NCBI GenBank assembly: GCA_946807835.1
Contig: CAMPEX010000001.1
Location: 2,185,001-2,249,000, forward strand
Reading direction: 5' to 3'
Source of the DNA: Ailanthus altissimus
Taxonomy: Eukaryota; Streptophyta; Magnoliopsida; Sapindales; Simaroubaceae
Length of the DNA: 64,000 nucleotides
The position numbers and the translations under genes were made by a program. Below are positions 1 through 11,444 of this stretch, piece by piece. Below the pieces are notes generated by a model. It worked only from the letters and a program-made list of their open reading frames with translations. It had not been told where the DNA came from and searched no databases. Numbering within the stretch: position 1 is the stretch's first letter; each line of letters begins with the position of its first letter.

Positions 1-1555
1 TTTCATCTGAGAATCTTATGAATATAAGAATTTGATGTTTAAAGAAAAGAAAAGAACAAGAAACTAAAATATACTTTGAATCAACACTAAGTTTTTTTTC
101 TATCAAATGATTCCAAACCAAGCGTTTTCTTCTATAATGAGAGGAAGAGTGGGCCTCTAATTTTTTCTTCACTAAATCAAAATACGTATTCTGTGTTTTT
201 ACGTATATCTATATCTCCTTTTCAGACTAATCTTCTCCTTTTAAAATAATAATTTAATTAATAATATTTATTAAATAATTATTATCTCTTAAAAGAAAAC
301 CTAATTAATGTAAACTAAATAGAGTCTCACTCATTGTGGTTAACGTATAATATTCAACAATTAAGCATTATTAGACTTTCAAAATTAATTGACTTATAGT
401 CTTTTATAAAAGGAAAAACTAAATTAAAATAAAATCTTTTTGATAATTTTAAAAATTATCCTTATGATTTTATTTATTTAATTTCTTAAATTAAATATTT
501 AATTATATTCTGATGAGATATTATCTATATTAATTAATTCTTAATTAATTAGTTTTATCAAAATATAAAATATACGTATTTTGAAAACTATTTTCTAGAC
601 ACAAATAATTTGTGTAATAACACAATTCAATTTTAATTATTCACTGTAATAACGAAAAATGTGGTATTGAAGACTTATTGACCTATAATTTTAAGCTCTA
701 ATAAATTTTAGATAATTAATTAAACTCTTTAATTAACTAAACCAAATTATTAATTGCAGTGTTATTCCACTAAAAATCTGAAATTGTACTCTTGAAATTG
801 TAGATATAATTTACTCATAAAATTTAGAGCAGTCCATTGATTTAATCACTACATGCAATTCAACCCTCCATAGATGGTTCATAATTAGAGCTAAGTCCAT
901 TACTGTTTTACTCTTCTAATTACTTATTTATCCTTAAGTACCATTAATTCACCAATAAACAGTTATTTTGTAACAATATGACAAATTGAGCTCTTTAACT
1001 GTTCAGTTCTAGAAGTAATCCTTAAGGGGACCTTCTTTCTAACTTCCGTTAGGAATAAATAGATTTCATATCTGTAAATTATATTCTCAACCGCTTATCT
1101 CACTATGCCACCAAAATACAAGTTTTTAACTTATTCTTTAGACAAATTGTAGCAATTATTTCAAATGATAATGACACAAACAAAAGTTTATGATCACTTA
1201 GGATTAAGGTTTATCTGTATATGATCATTAGTTGACGTTATTTGAATTCTTAATTAACAACGGTATTTTACATTGGAATTCAAATTACGTCTGGTCTAGT
1301 CATATATAATTATATTATATAAAGTGCCTCCACCATAATGTCACTACATTAGTGATCTGGATAAAATGACTACATTCTAAATATAGGTGGACCGAACTAG
1401 TAATATTTAATTAAAGATCCCAAACTTTAATTAATGTATTATAGACTTTTTCTATTTATTATCCATAACCTTAATCCTCTTATATATAATAATTATTTAC
1501 TAAGGTTATGGTCACATAAATAAAAAATAAACTTTTTGATATTTATGTAGTGACA
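1..1555 (-). mobile_element. Ty1/copia-type LTR, truncated by the window edge
   Basis: AT-rich non-coding DNA whose layout matches the solo LTR at 58157-59906. Shared blocks include the 'ggttcataattagagctaag' region near 880 (compare 59080) and 'cacttaggattaaggttta' near 1196 (compare 59450). Its right end is tgaca at 1551-1555, just before satellite begins, so read on the minus strand the LTR starts TGTCA. The left end lies outside the window. No internal coding region follows on the right, which fits a solo LTR or the terminal LTR of an element lying to the left. Similarity to the other copy is patchy, so they belong to a related family rather than being recent duplicates. Confidence 0.55.
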
Positions 1556-1560
1556 TTATA

Positions 1561-4500
1561 ATGGATGTAAGGCGTGTCGATAGCTTCAAAATGATATATC
1601 ATATGCGCGATTTAGACGCCTGTAGCTTGAGATATGATTTCTAAAGATTCTCCAATTCTCCTAAAGATGGTCTCGGAGGTCCGATGTTAGAATCATGCGT
1701 ATAATATGTGAATTGACTATTTTTTAGATTCTAAGTCCATCTACAGTCACGTAGCACAAAATATCCAACTCTTGGGCTCTGGAACCCCAAAAAATACAGT
1801 ACGAGGCTTAGGTACACAACATTTTTGAGGTTTTTGAATTTTGTTTATTTTGGCACAAAATATAGTAAGAAATAGAAAACATTTAATTAAAAAATTGTAC
1901 GTCAATACACATTCCAAAAAAAAGATAAAATTTCCCAAAGCAAGAAAAAAAATGCCTTAGCTAAGTTTGAGCGAGTGATTTAATAGCCCAAACGACAAAG
2001 TTTTGCCTCGATCCGCAAGTCACACATTGGAGCCATCAGGATGAATGTTAAGCGTGCCAATAGCTTTGAAATAGCATATCATATGCATAATTCGAACGCT
2101 TGTAGCTTGTGACAGGACTTTCAGAACATTCTCTGATTCTCTGACAGAGGGTGTCTCGGAGGTATGAAAAAAGTCATACATCAATACGCATTCTATAAAA
2201 AAGATAAAATTTTCTAAAGTAGGAGCAAATGCCTTACCCGAGTTTAAGCGAACGATTTAAAGGCCCAAACGATAGAATTTGGCCTCAACCCTAAGCCCCA
2301 CATTGGGGCCATTGGGAGGAATGTAGGGCGTGCCGATAGCTTTAAAATGGTATATTATATACATGATTCAGACGCCTACACTCGAGACACGGCTTTTTGA
2401 ACATTCTTCGATTCTCTGACCGGGGGGTTCTGGAGGTCCGGTGTTAGAATCACTTATATAATATGCCATTTGACTTGTTTTGAGATTTTAAATCCATCTA
2501 CGACCACTCCGCACCAAAATATCCAACTTTTGAGCCCCAAAACCCTAAACAAATTGGGGCTAAAGTACATGAACTTTTCGAGGTTCTCAAATTTTGTTTA
2601 TGTTAGCATAGAAAAATAGTAAACATTAAAAAATATTTTTTGAAAAAAGCCATGCATTAATATGCATTCTATAAAAAAGATAAAATTCTCCGAAGTAGGC
2701 AAAAATGCTTTAACATAGTTTGAGCGAGTAATTTATAGGCCCAAAAAGCTGAATTTGGCCTTAACCCATAGGCCACACCTTAAGGCCATCGAGCTGAATG
2801 TAAGACACGCTGGTAGCTTCAATATGGTATATCATATGCATGATTTCAATGCTTGCAGCTCTAGATATAGTTTCTTAAAGATTCTATGATTCTTTAGCAG
2901 AGGATTCTGGAGGTCTGGTGCTAGAATTAAACATAATATTATGCCATTTGACTCGTTTTGAGATTATAAGTCCATCTACGACCACTATGTACCGAAATAT
3001 CTAATTGTTGGGCCATGAATCTCCCAAAAAGGTGATTTGAGATTATGGTACACAAACTTTTAAAGGTTCTTGAATTTTATTTATTTTGGGGTAGACAAAT
3101 AGTAAAAAATAAAAAATATTTAACAGAAAAATCTAGATGTCAATACGCATTCTACAAAAAAAGTTAAAATTCTCCAACGCAGGAGAAAATGCCTTGGCCG
3201 AGTTTGAGCGACCGATTTAAAGGCCCAATGATAAAATTTGGCATTGACCCGTAGGCCTCACATTAGGGCCACTAGGTTGAATTTATGGTGTGCCGATAGC
3301 TTAGAAATGGTATATCATATGCGCGATTCGAATGCCTGTAGCTTAAGATATGGCTTTCTGAAGATTCTTCGATTCTCCGATAAAGGGGTCCTGGAGGTCG
3401 AGTGTTAGAATCACACGAATAATATGTCGTTTGAATCGTTTTGAGATTTTATGCCCAATTACGGCCACTTCGTCCTAAAATACGCTCGAACCCTAAAACC
3501 CCAAAAATAGGATCCAGGACTAAGGTACATAAACTTTTCAAGGTTCTGAAATTTTATTTTTATTTTGGCACCAAACAATAGTAAAAAATAAAATAAAGTT
3601 AACAAAAAATACATCAATACGCATTCTATAAAAAAAAGATAAAATTCCCCAAAGAAGCTGAAAATGCATTGGCTGAGATTAAGCTAGCAATTTAAGGGTC
3701 CAAATGAAAAAATTTGGCCTCTACATGCTAGACCAAATGTAGGGCTTACTAATAGCTTGGAAATGGTATATCATATGTGCGATTTGGACGCCTGTAGTTT
3801 GAGATATGTCTTACCGAATATTTTTTGGTTCTCTAGCATGAGGGTCTCAGATGTCTGGTATTAGAATCACGCATATAGTATGTCATTTGATTCGTTTTGA
3901 GGTTTTCAAAATTTTTTGTTTTACCATTAAAAAATAGTAAAAACTAAAGAAAAAATTAACCAAAAAAAGCCATACATCATTATGCATTCTATAAAAAAGA
4001 AAATACAAAATTCCCTAAAGCAGGAGAAAATGTCTTAACCGAGTTTGAGCGAGCAGTTTAAGGGTTTGAAAATTTTTTCCTCGACTTGCAGGCCTCACCT
4101 TAAGGCTATCGAGCTGAATGTAGCACCTACTAGTAGCTTCGAAATAGTATATCTTATGTGCGATTCGGATGCCTCTAGCTCGAGATATGGTTTTCTAAAG
4201 ATTTTTTGATTCTTCGACAGGGGGTCCCGATTGTTCGATGTTAGAATAATGTCTATTCTATGGAATTTGACTTGTTTTGAGGTTCTAAGTCCATCAACGG
4301 CCACTTCGTACTCAAATATCCAACCTTCGGGCCCCGAAACCCCAAAAATGCGGTCTAGGGCTAAGGTACACAAACTTTTCAAGGTTCTCAAATTATATTT
4401 ATTTTGGCATAGAAAATAGTAAGAAATAAAAAAAAAACATTTAACAAAAAAAGTCGTACATCAATATGCATTCTATAAAAGAAGATAAAATTTTTCGAAA

Positions 4501-6469
4501 CAGGAGAAAATGTTTTGGCCGAGTTTGAGTGAGCGATTTGAGGGCCTAAACAATAGAATTTTCCCTCGACCTATATGCCTCTCCTTGAAGAAATCAGGCT
4601 GAATATAGGGCATGTCGATAATTTTAAAATGGTATATTGTATGCATAAGATATAGCTTTTCAAAGATTCTCCGATTCTCTGACAAGGGTGTCTCGGAGGT
4701 CTGAAGTCAGATACACGTGTATAATATGCCGTTTTACTCATTTTGAGATTCTAAGTACATTTACAGCTACTTTGTACCAAAATATCTAACTTTCGAGCGC
4801 TGAAATTCCAAAAATATAGTTTGAGGCTAAGGTCTGGTGTCGAAACAGTAAATCATATGTGTGATATGATATGCACAAGATCTGGGGCTAAGGTCTGGTG
4901 TCGAAAAAGTATATCATATGAATATAGGGCATGCTGATAGTTTTAAAATGGTATATCATATGCACAAGATATAGCTTCTAAAAGATTCTCTGATTCTCTA
5001 ACAGGGGTGTCTCGGAGGTCTAGTGTCAGATACACGTGTATAATATGCTGTTTTACTCATTTTGAGATTCTAAGTACATCTATAGCTACTTCGCACCAAA
5101 AGATCCAACCTTCGAGCGCCAAAATTCCAAAAATATAGTCCGGGGCTAAAGTGTGGTGTTGAAACAGTATATCATATGTGCGATTCGTACACTTGTAGCT
5201 CGAGATATGGCTTCTAGAGGTTCGGTGTCAGAGTCTCACATATAATATGCGATTTGACCCATTTGTCAATTTAAGTCCATCTACGGCCACTTCGCACCAA
5301 AAAATCCAACTCTCGATCCCCGAAACCCCAAAAAATATGGTTCGAGGCTCAGATACATGAACTTTTAGAGGTTCTAGAATTTTGTTTATTTTGGCGCAGA
5401 AAAATAGTAAAAATTACTACACATTTAATGAAATAAGCCATACATCAATAAGTATTATATAAAAAGGATAAAATTCATCGAAGCAGGAGAAAATGCCTTG
5501 GCCGAATTTGAGTGAGTGAGTGAGTGGTTGGAGGGCCAAATGGTAGAATTTGGCCTTGATCCGCCAATTGAGAGGTAGGAGGGTTGAATGTAGGGCGCAC
5601 TAATAGCTTCAAAAATTATATCATATACATAATTCAGACGCCTGTAGCTCAAGATCTGGTTTCCCAAAGATCCTTAGATTCTTTGACAGTTGTTTCCTAG
5701 AGATCCGGGTTCAGAATCATGTATATAATATTCAACTCTCGGGCCCCAAAACCCCCAAAAACACAGTGTAGGGCTAAGGTATACAAAATTTTCAAGGTTC
5801 TTGAATTTGTTTATTTTAGCATAGAAAGATAGTAAAAAAACAAAAAAAACATTTAACAAAAAAATTTGTACGTCAATACATATTACATAAAATAAAATAA
5901 AATTTTTTGAAGCAGGGACAATGCCTTGACCAAGATTGAGAGAGCGATTTAAGGGCCTAAACGACAAAATTTAGCATTGACCCACCAAGCTTAATGTAGG
6001 GTGCATCGAGAGGCTTCAAATAGTATATTATATGCGCGATTCGTACGCTTGTAGCTCGAGATATGGCTTCCTAAAAATTCTTTGCTTCTCTGACAAGGGT
6101 GTCCCATGGTTCCAGTGTCAAAATCACTCGTATAATATAACTTTTGACTCATTTTCAGATTCTAAGTCCATCTACGGCAAAGAAAAATAGTAAAAACTAA
6201 AAATCATTTAACAAAAAATGCAGTACGTCAATATACATTCTATGAAAAAAGATAAAGTTCTATAAAGCTGGAGACAATACCTTGGCTGAGTTTGAGCGAG
6301 CGATTTTTGGGCCCAAATAATGGAATTTGGCCTTAACTTAAAGGTCTCATTTTGAGGCTAGTTGAGCTGAATATAGGGCGCGATGATACCTTCGAAATGA
6401 TATATCATATGCAAAATTTGGACGCCTATAGCTCAAGAAATGGTTTCCAAAAGATTCTCTGACAAAGGG
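1561..6469. repeat. Satellite array 1, about 0.48-kb tandem unit
   Basis: About twelve diverged head-to-tail copies. Unit starts (block resembling TAGGGCGTGCCGATAG) fall near 1565, 2043, 2322, 2799, 3283, 3737, 4118, 4601, 4920, 5587, 5993 and 6370. Full units measure about 454-484 bp; several are shortened. Each full unit has, in order: the start block; a box TATATCATATGCGCGATTC; GCCTGTAGCTCGAGATATGG; a GATTCTCCGATTCTCTGAC block; TCTAAGTCCATCTACGGCC; CTAAGGTACACGAACTTTT; TTTGTTTATTTTGGC; an A-rich stretch; and GCCTTGGCCGAGTTTGAGCG. ORFs on both strands here are short, vary from copy to copy and carry no recognisable domain. I do not recognise the family. Confidence 0.92.
4601..5160. repeat. 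Shortened satellite units with 319-bp period
   Basis: Two successive units (from 4601 and from 4920) share private changes absent from their neighbours, such as 'gataca cgtgtataatatg', 'tttgagattctaagtacatc' and 'ttcgagcgc'. Both jump from 'ggctaaggtctggtgtcgaaa' straight back to the TATATCATATG box, so the distal half of the unit (the TTTGTTTATTTTGG to GAGTTTGAGCG part) is missing. A fragment at about 4840-4915 repeats that junction. This looks like local duplication of a deleted unit by unequal exchange. Confidence 0.75.
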
Positions 6470-7170
6470 TGACAAGACCCGCTCCGAGACCCTCTACTGT
6501 AGATCCAGCGGCCCTGCCGGGCACTCCAATGGAAGTTCCTCAGAATCTAACTATTTAAGCAGAGAAGTTTCGCGAGGCAGACCCCTTTTTAATTCTTGCT
6601 ATTACTGAGAAGATTCTGAAATATACGTGAAAATAACTTATGAAATTTTTGAAAAAACAGACGAACAACGTTTTTCCTGCTTTTCTGAAAATCTAATACA
6701 AAGCCTGCAAGAAAAATCACACTTTTATTTCAAACAGCTTCTCTACTTGCAAATAGGACCTCCGGTCCTTTTCAAAACCAAATCCAAAATCAACTCAACA
6801 ATTTTATTTAAATCACAAAATTAACATACTAATAAAAAGTGAAACTATCACCATAATATCGAAACCTCTTCTTATTTGTTCAAACACATTTACAAAATAC
6901 ACAAGTCTATGACTACTATGCAAAAATCAAAAGGTACTACTTAGCACATTTACATTTATAAAATGATCGTCAGACTAGGCCCACTAATTAGTTATAGGAG
7001 AATCAGCAACTGCTTGCTTCTAGAGAGGGTTTAGAAAACATAAAACATGAAACAGGTGAGCTAAAGGAGTTCAGTGAGTGAGTTTAAGATTTCTAGTAAA
7101 AATAAAATAAAATTCTGCATAAATATTAAATTCTAAAAGATATGTATAAAACATGCGTCTAAAATTATTA
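6470..7170 (-). repeat. Partial 3' LTR of Tekay copy A
   Basis: Matches 8875-9575 and 11445-12150 along its length: TGACAAGACCCG terminus, 'ctactgtagatcc', 'gaagttcctcag', 'ttcttgctattactga', 'gtgaaactatcacc' and 'ggtgagctaaaggag'. It stops near 'aaaattattataact', where the other two copies continue into 'gtaaaatggtt' or 'gtaaagttgtg'; protease sequence follows. Confidence 0.8.
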
Positions 7171-7174
7171 TAAC

Positions 7175-7300
7175 TGTGGCACTATGCTAGCATTTGCAGC
7201 AAACTCCATAGAAATAAAAGAATTGGTTGCTCCAGGATCTATCAACTCATAAGCATCTTAATAAAAAATGACATTGTACCTGTCACAAGTTCTAGGGCCG
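7175..7300 (-). pseudogene. Tekay copy A protease remnant
   Basis: Minus-strand translation gives a retropepsin-like start around ELIDPGATNSFIS then EFAANAS, close to the Tekay protease motif, with the aspartate kept. The same peptide occurs in copy B near 17530-17620. The reading frame ends abruptly at LTR sequence at 7170, so only the amino-terminal quarter of the domain is present. In a complete element this protease cleaves the Gag-Pol polyprotein inside the virus-like particle. Confidence 0.7.
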
Positions 7301-8541
7301 TATCTGCCTCCTGCTGGGTCACTACAAATACCCTAACCTGGGTACGAGGTCTGCCTTGCTACCCTGCAGATGATCCACCTTGATCGGCTCCCCAACTAGG
7401 CTGGCCTGAACTGCTGGGTCTTCTAAATTGGGAACCACGTCTACTCTGTCCTCGACCAGCATTGGTTTGTCCTAGAACTGGTCATCTATTTTTTGACTTA
7501 CTACTGGCTCTAACATTTGGACACTCTCTCATATAGTGGCCCTCCTGACCATACTTATAACAACCTGTAGTCCCTTTCTTAAATCCCCCAGATGAGTATT
7601 TCCATATTTGTTACACATTGGAAAATCCTTCAAACTCCCTTTAGTACTTTAGGATCCAACTGATGGTTGTTTGACGGAAGCTTGACTTGTTTGGGCTCCT
7701 TAACTTAGTTTCTGACTATTGGACCATGTAGAGCTCTCATTTGTTCTTGCGAATTTACTAGGTCCTCCCCGAGAACCAACTAACTATCCTATTTTCTAGC
7801 CCTGTTGCTTCGGCTTAGGAATGGCTGCCATGCTTCTCTTAACTCGAGTTACGGCTTCCATCAATGCTCTATACTGAGTGTGATCTGCTAATACATAAGC
7901 TTTAATTTAAGGATTGAGGCCCATTGCAAATCGATTAGCCTTTTTCTCTTCATTATTAGCTATGAACAAATGGCACGGATGAGCTCTGAAAACTTCTTTT
8001 CATATTTTTTTCAAAGAGAGAGAACCCAGTTCTAGCTTGAAGAACTCTTCTATCTTCGCGTCTTTATAAATTTTAGGGTAGAACTTATCCAGAAATGTCC
8101 TTTTGAAAAGTACCCAAGACACTTTATCGGAATTCCTCCTCTGCAAGGCCCTCCACTAGTCTTTCACCCTTTTTTCATTAACAATGTGGAGTATGCAACC
8201 ATCTATTCTTCAGAACACCCCATAATTTGTAAATTTTCTTCACTATTCTCTAATTAGGATAAGGCTATCTCAGGATCGCATGTACTATTATACGGTTTAG
8301 CACCCAATTTCTTGGTATGCTCAATAGATACTCTTGCTTATGTCGGCTATTGAATTACTGCTGCTAGTATTTTTACCATCAAAGCTACATTTATATTTCC
8401 ACCCTCTGACTCGGTAGGCTGAGATAATTCAGAAGGGGTCTGAGGCGTGGGAACATTTACTGACTCATTTACCTGCTCCTCTTCAGACGCAAGAGCCTTC
8501 GCAGCTATTCTCCAAGTACATGGGCCCCTATGACGATGCAT
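7300..8541 (-). pseudogene. Tekay copy A gag (capsid/nucleocapsid) pseudogene
   Basis: The chosen start is the ATG at 8541-8539 (MHRHRGP...AAKALASEEEQ), just inside the primer-binding site. The frame breaks near 8347 and again in several places. A Retrotrans_gag-type core is readable between about 8150 and 7960 (SWVLFKRTFLDKFYPKIYKD, then ELGSLSL). The nucleocapsid zinc knuckle at 7521-7562 reads CYKYGQEGHYMREC: the second cysteine of the CX2CX4HX4C motif is tyrosine (TGT to TAT), so zinc binding should be lost. A Gly/Arg-rich tail precedes the protease. The protein would package element RNA in virus-like particles; this copy cannot. Confidence 0.75.
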
Positions 8542-8890
8542 ATTTTTTATGAATTTAATAATGCAAATGATTATCAAATGCATACAATTCAATTTAATAA
8601 ACTTAGAAGAATGCATACAATTTCAAGGAACTTATTCTAAAAACAAAATTTTTTAACTAAAACTCCAAAAATTGGGCTCTGATACCACTCTGCCAAGACT
8701 CGCCCCAAGACCCTTTACGTGCATATTTTTTGTGAACTTAATAATGCAAATGATTATCAAATGCATACAATTCAATTTAATAAACTTAGAAAAATGCATG
8801 CAATTTCAAGGATCTCATCTGAAAAAAAAAACTTTTTTAACTAAAACTCCAAAAACTAGGCTCTGATACCACTCTGACAAGACACGCCCC
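8515..8890 (-). repeat. 183-bp tandem duplication spanning the primer-binding site
   Basis: Two consecutive copies share 'gaacttaataatgcaaatg', 'ttcaatttaataaacttaga' and 'taactaaaactccaaaa', each ending in the tRNA-complementary block ggctctgatacca (8676-8688 and 8859-8871). The left copy also keeps about 27 bp of the LTR terminus (8692 onward), so the order on the minus strand is LTR, PBS, leader, LTR tail, PBS, leader, gag. Confidence 0.85.
8859..8871 (-). other. Primer-binding site, initiator-Met tRNA type (Tekay copy A)
   Basis: On the minus strand TGGTATCAGAGCC, the standard complement of the 3' end of plant initiator-Met tRNA, 3 nt inside the LTR terminus at 8875. A second identical copy sits at 8676-8688 within the tandem duplication. 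Confidence 0.88.
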
Positions 8891-9945
8891 AAGACCCACT
8901 AGTGTAGATCCTAGCGGCCCTGTCGGGCACCCCAACTGAAGTTCCTCAGAATTTAACTATTTAAGCTGAGAAATTTCATGAGACGAACCCTTTTTTAATT
9001 CTTGGTATTACTGATAAAATCCTGAAATATACATGAAAATAACTTATTAAATTTAAAAACAAAACTACAAAGTTTCCTCTGTTTTTCTAAAAATCCAATA
9101 CAAAGCCTACAAGAAAAATCACACTTTTATTTCAACTAGCTTCTCAACTTCGAAATAGAACCTTTGATCCTTTTCAAAACCAAATCCAAATCCAAACTCA
9201 ACTCAACAATTTTATTTAAATCACAAAATTAACATACTAATAAAAAGTGAAACTATCACCACAATATCAAAACCTCTTTTTGTTTGTTTAAACATATTTA
9301 CAAAATATACAAGTCTATAACTACTAATCAAAATGTGCTACTTAGCACATTTACATTTACAAAATAATTGTCAGACTAGGCCCACTAATCAGTTGTAGGA
9401 GAATCAACAACTTGCGCACTGAGGCCTGCACCTAGAAGGGGTTTAGAAAACATAAAACACGAAATAGGTGAGCTAAAGAAGCTCAATGAGTGAGTTTAAG
9501 ATTTCTAGTGAAAATAAAATACAATTCTGCATAAAAATTAAATTCTAAAAGATATACATAAAACATGCATCTAAAATTATTATAAAACTGTAAAATGGTT
9601 TCTAACATTATATGCTGATGAAATCTTTCCAAGCGGGTTTTATTTACATCTTCGGAAACCAATATCCAAAATTTGTAAAACATAATAACTAACATGTACA
9701 TATACAAATATGTAATATGCATTCGGTAGCAAAAACCTATTAAACCCTTGCTCAGTCAATTATTTTCTAAACTTCACCAATGGTAACCCTAAAGCTCTAT
9801 ACTCACGTAGCGACAAAACTAGTAGCGTACAATGTTAGTAGGTCACGGGGCGTCTAAACTAGTAATACCCACTTGTAGTGGAATCCTACATTGCTTACAT
9901 ATAATGAGACAATACCCTGTACATATAGAGGGACTCATATTGTTG
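8875..9945 (-). repeat. Partial 5' LTR of Tekay copy A
   Basis: Starts TGACAAGACACGCCCC next to the primer-binding site and stays alignable with 11445-12560 as far as 'gactcatattgttgac' near 9945, including 'ggtaaccctaaagctctata' at 9782. About 60% of the LTR length seen in copy B is absent. 9946-10075 is AT-rich DNA I cannot place. Confidence 0.78.
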
Positions 9946-10075
9946 ACGTATTTTAGGGTGAATGCATGTGATTGTGTACATATTGAAAAATTAAAATTAT
10001 GCATCATATATATAAATTTGGCAGCAGAATATATCAAGTAATCAACATATACATTGTAGTTCAATTCTTAACAAC

Positions 10076-10888
10076 TTAAGAATACAGAAAACATACCTTT
10101 GAAGACTTCCGATGAAGATTTTGAATTCCGGATATCTTTGCTCCAATTTTGAGCTCACCTTGAAGTGTACTTTTGGCCATACATCTCCTTCCATACAGTG
10201 CTTCATAAGGTGCCATGCCGATGCTTGACTTGTAGTTATTATTATAAGCAAATTCTATTAATGGAAGATGGTCAATCCAACTTCCTTCAAAATCAATAAC
10301 ACAGCTTCTAAGCATATCTTCAAGCACTTGAATTACCCTCTCTGATTGTCCATCTGTCTATGGATGGAAGGACGTACTGAAATTCAATCGAGTACCCAAG
10401 GCTTCCTGTAATTTCTTCCAAAATCTGGATGTAAACCTCGAATCTCTATATGATATAATGGATGCAGGCACACCATGTAACTTGACTATCTCCTTAATAT
10501 ACAATTCTGCCAGTTTATCTAAGGAGTAGTCAATCATGACTGTTAGGAAATGTGCTGACTTAGTCAACCTGTCTACAATCACCTAAATGGCATTATGTCT
10601 GCTCCGACTAAGAGGTAAACCAGTAACAAAATCCATAGTAATACGATCCTACTTCCATTCCGGTACTGAGATCGGCTATAGTAAACCTGATGGAACCTGA
10701 TGCTCAACCTTCACTTGTTGACACGTTATACACTTAGTCACATAATCTACTACATCCCTCTTCATACCAGGCCACCAATAATGAGTCTTCACATCTTGGT
10801 ACATTTTCGTGCTACCTGGGTGCATAGCATAAAAACTATTATGTGCTTCCTTCAGAATAGTCTTCTTGAATTCATCATCTTGAGGCAT
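10076..10888 (-). pseudogene. Tekay-type integrase fragment (isolated)
   Basis: Minus-strand order: HHCC zinc domain (10888-10680, with AHNSFYAMHPGSTKMYQDV and KCITCQQVK), catalytic core from about 10655 (MDFVTGLPLS, then [11 protein letters not shown]), then [14 protein letters not shown] and the region after FHP. The frame shifts near 10590. CAG has become TAG at 10358-10360 in the FHP-TDGQSER block. The second catalytic aspartate (normally S-D-R-D) is tyrosine (codon at 10448-10450), while the catalytic glutamate in SER is kept. No RNase H lies upstream and no chromodomain downstream, so it is a stray piece of another Tekay copy. In a working element it inserts cDNA into chromatin. Confidence 0.85.
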
Positions 10889-11444
10889 AAATTTTCCTTT
10901 AAAATTTTTTTAACACAAATTTATTATTATTAAACTAAATTATTATACAAATTCACATTTACTCAAATTTTCTGATTATTGATATTTAGACACAAATATT
11001 TTTTTATTATTACAAATAAGCCCAAAATTTTCCACTATTCACCTTTATGCCTAAAATTTCCAAAATTTTACACATAAGCCCAAGTGTTCTAAAATTTTTC
11101 ATATAGGTCCAGAAGTTTCAAAAATACCCAAATAAGTTTCAAATTTTCAAGATTTAACAATTCAGCCCAAAATTTTCAAATTTTCCACTTATAGGCCCAT
11201 TTGTTCCAAACATTTGCCATTAGGCCCTAATTTCTTCAACAAGTCATATATAAGTTCTAATTCCATAATAATTTACATAAATACATAAAAATTTTAGATG
11301 TTTACAAATTAGTCCAGAATTTTTCAGAATTTTCTATATAAGTCCTATTTCCTCAAAATTCATATTTATGCTCAATTTTTCTGTTCTTTTCAATTTTGAC
11401 CACTAATTAATATTCAATACTCAAATGATAGAATTTAGACTCAA
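10889..11444. repeat. AT-rich degenerate minisatellite
   Basis: No coding sequence. From about 10990 to 11370 a loose motif of about 25-40 bp recurs some ten times: variants of ATATAGGCCCAAAATTTTC, for example 'aataagcccaaaattttcc' at 11024, 'cataagcccaagtgttctaa' at 11074 and 'tataggcccatttgttcc' at 11192. It lies between the integrase fragment and the terminus of the next LTR. Confidence 0.6.

Larger units (their letters stand above)
6470..9945 (-). mobile_element. Del/Tekay chromovirus deletion derivative (copy A)
   Basis: Read on the minus strand this is: 5' LTR piece (9945-8875), primer-binding site, gag (8541-about 7300), start of protease (about 7300-7175), then directly a 3' LTR piece (7170-6470). 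Reverse transcriptase, RNase H, integrase and the start of the 3' LTR are missing, so one deletion joins protease to LTR interior. The outer 3' LTR terminus TGACAAGACC at 6470 abuts satellite cleanly, with 5 bp of flank AAGGG. The outer 5' end is lost near 9945, where similarity to the LTR at 11445-14269 stops, so no target duplication can be scored. Family assignment rests on the gag, protease and LTR match to copy B. Confidence 0.8.

Noticed and set aside
1561..6469. Satellite unit as a tRNA-derived SINE
   Set aside because: GGTTCGGTGTCAGAATC-like words resemble a B box only loosely, no A box lies at the right distance, and units are tandem without target duplications or a terminal A tail.
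8675..8871. GGCTCTGATACCA blocks considered as tRNA genes
   Set aside because: Only the 13-nt tRNA 3'-end match is present next to an LTR terminus; no cloverleaf sequence surrounds it, so they are primer-binding sites.
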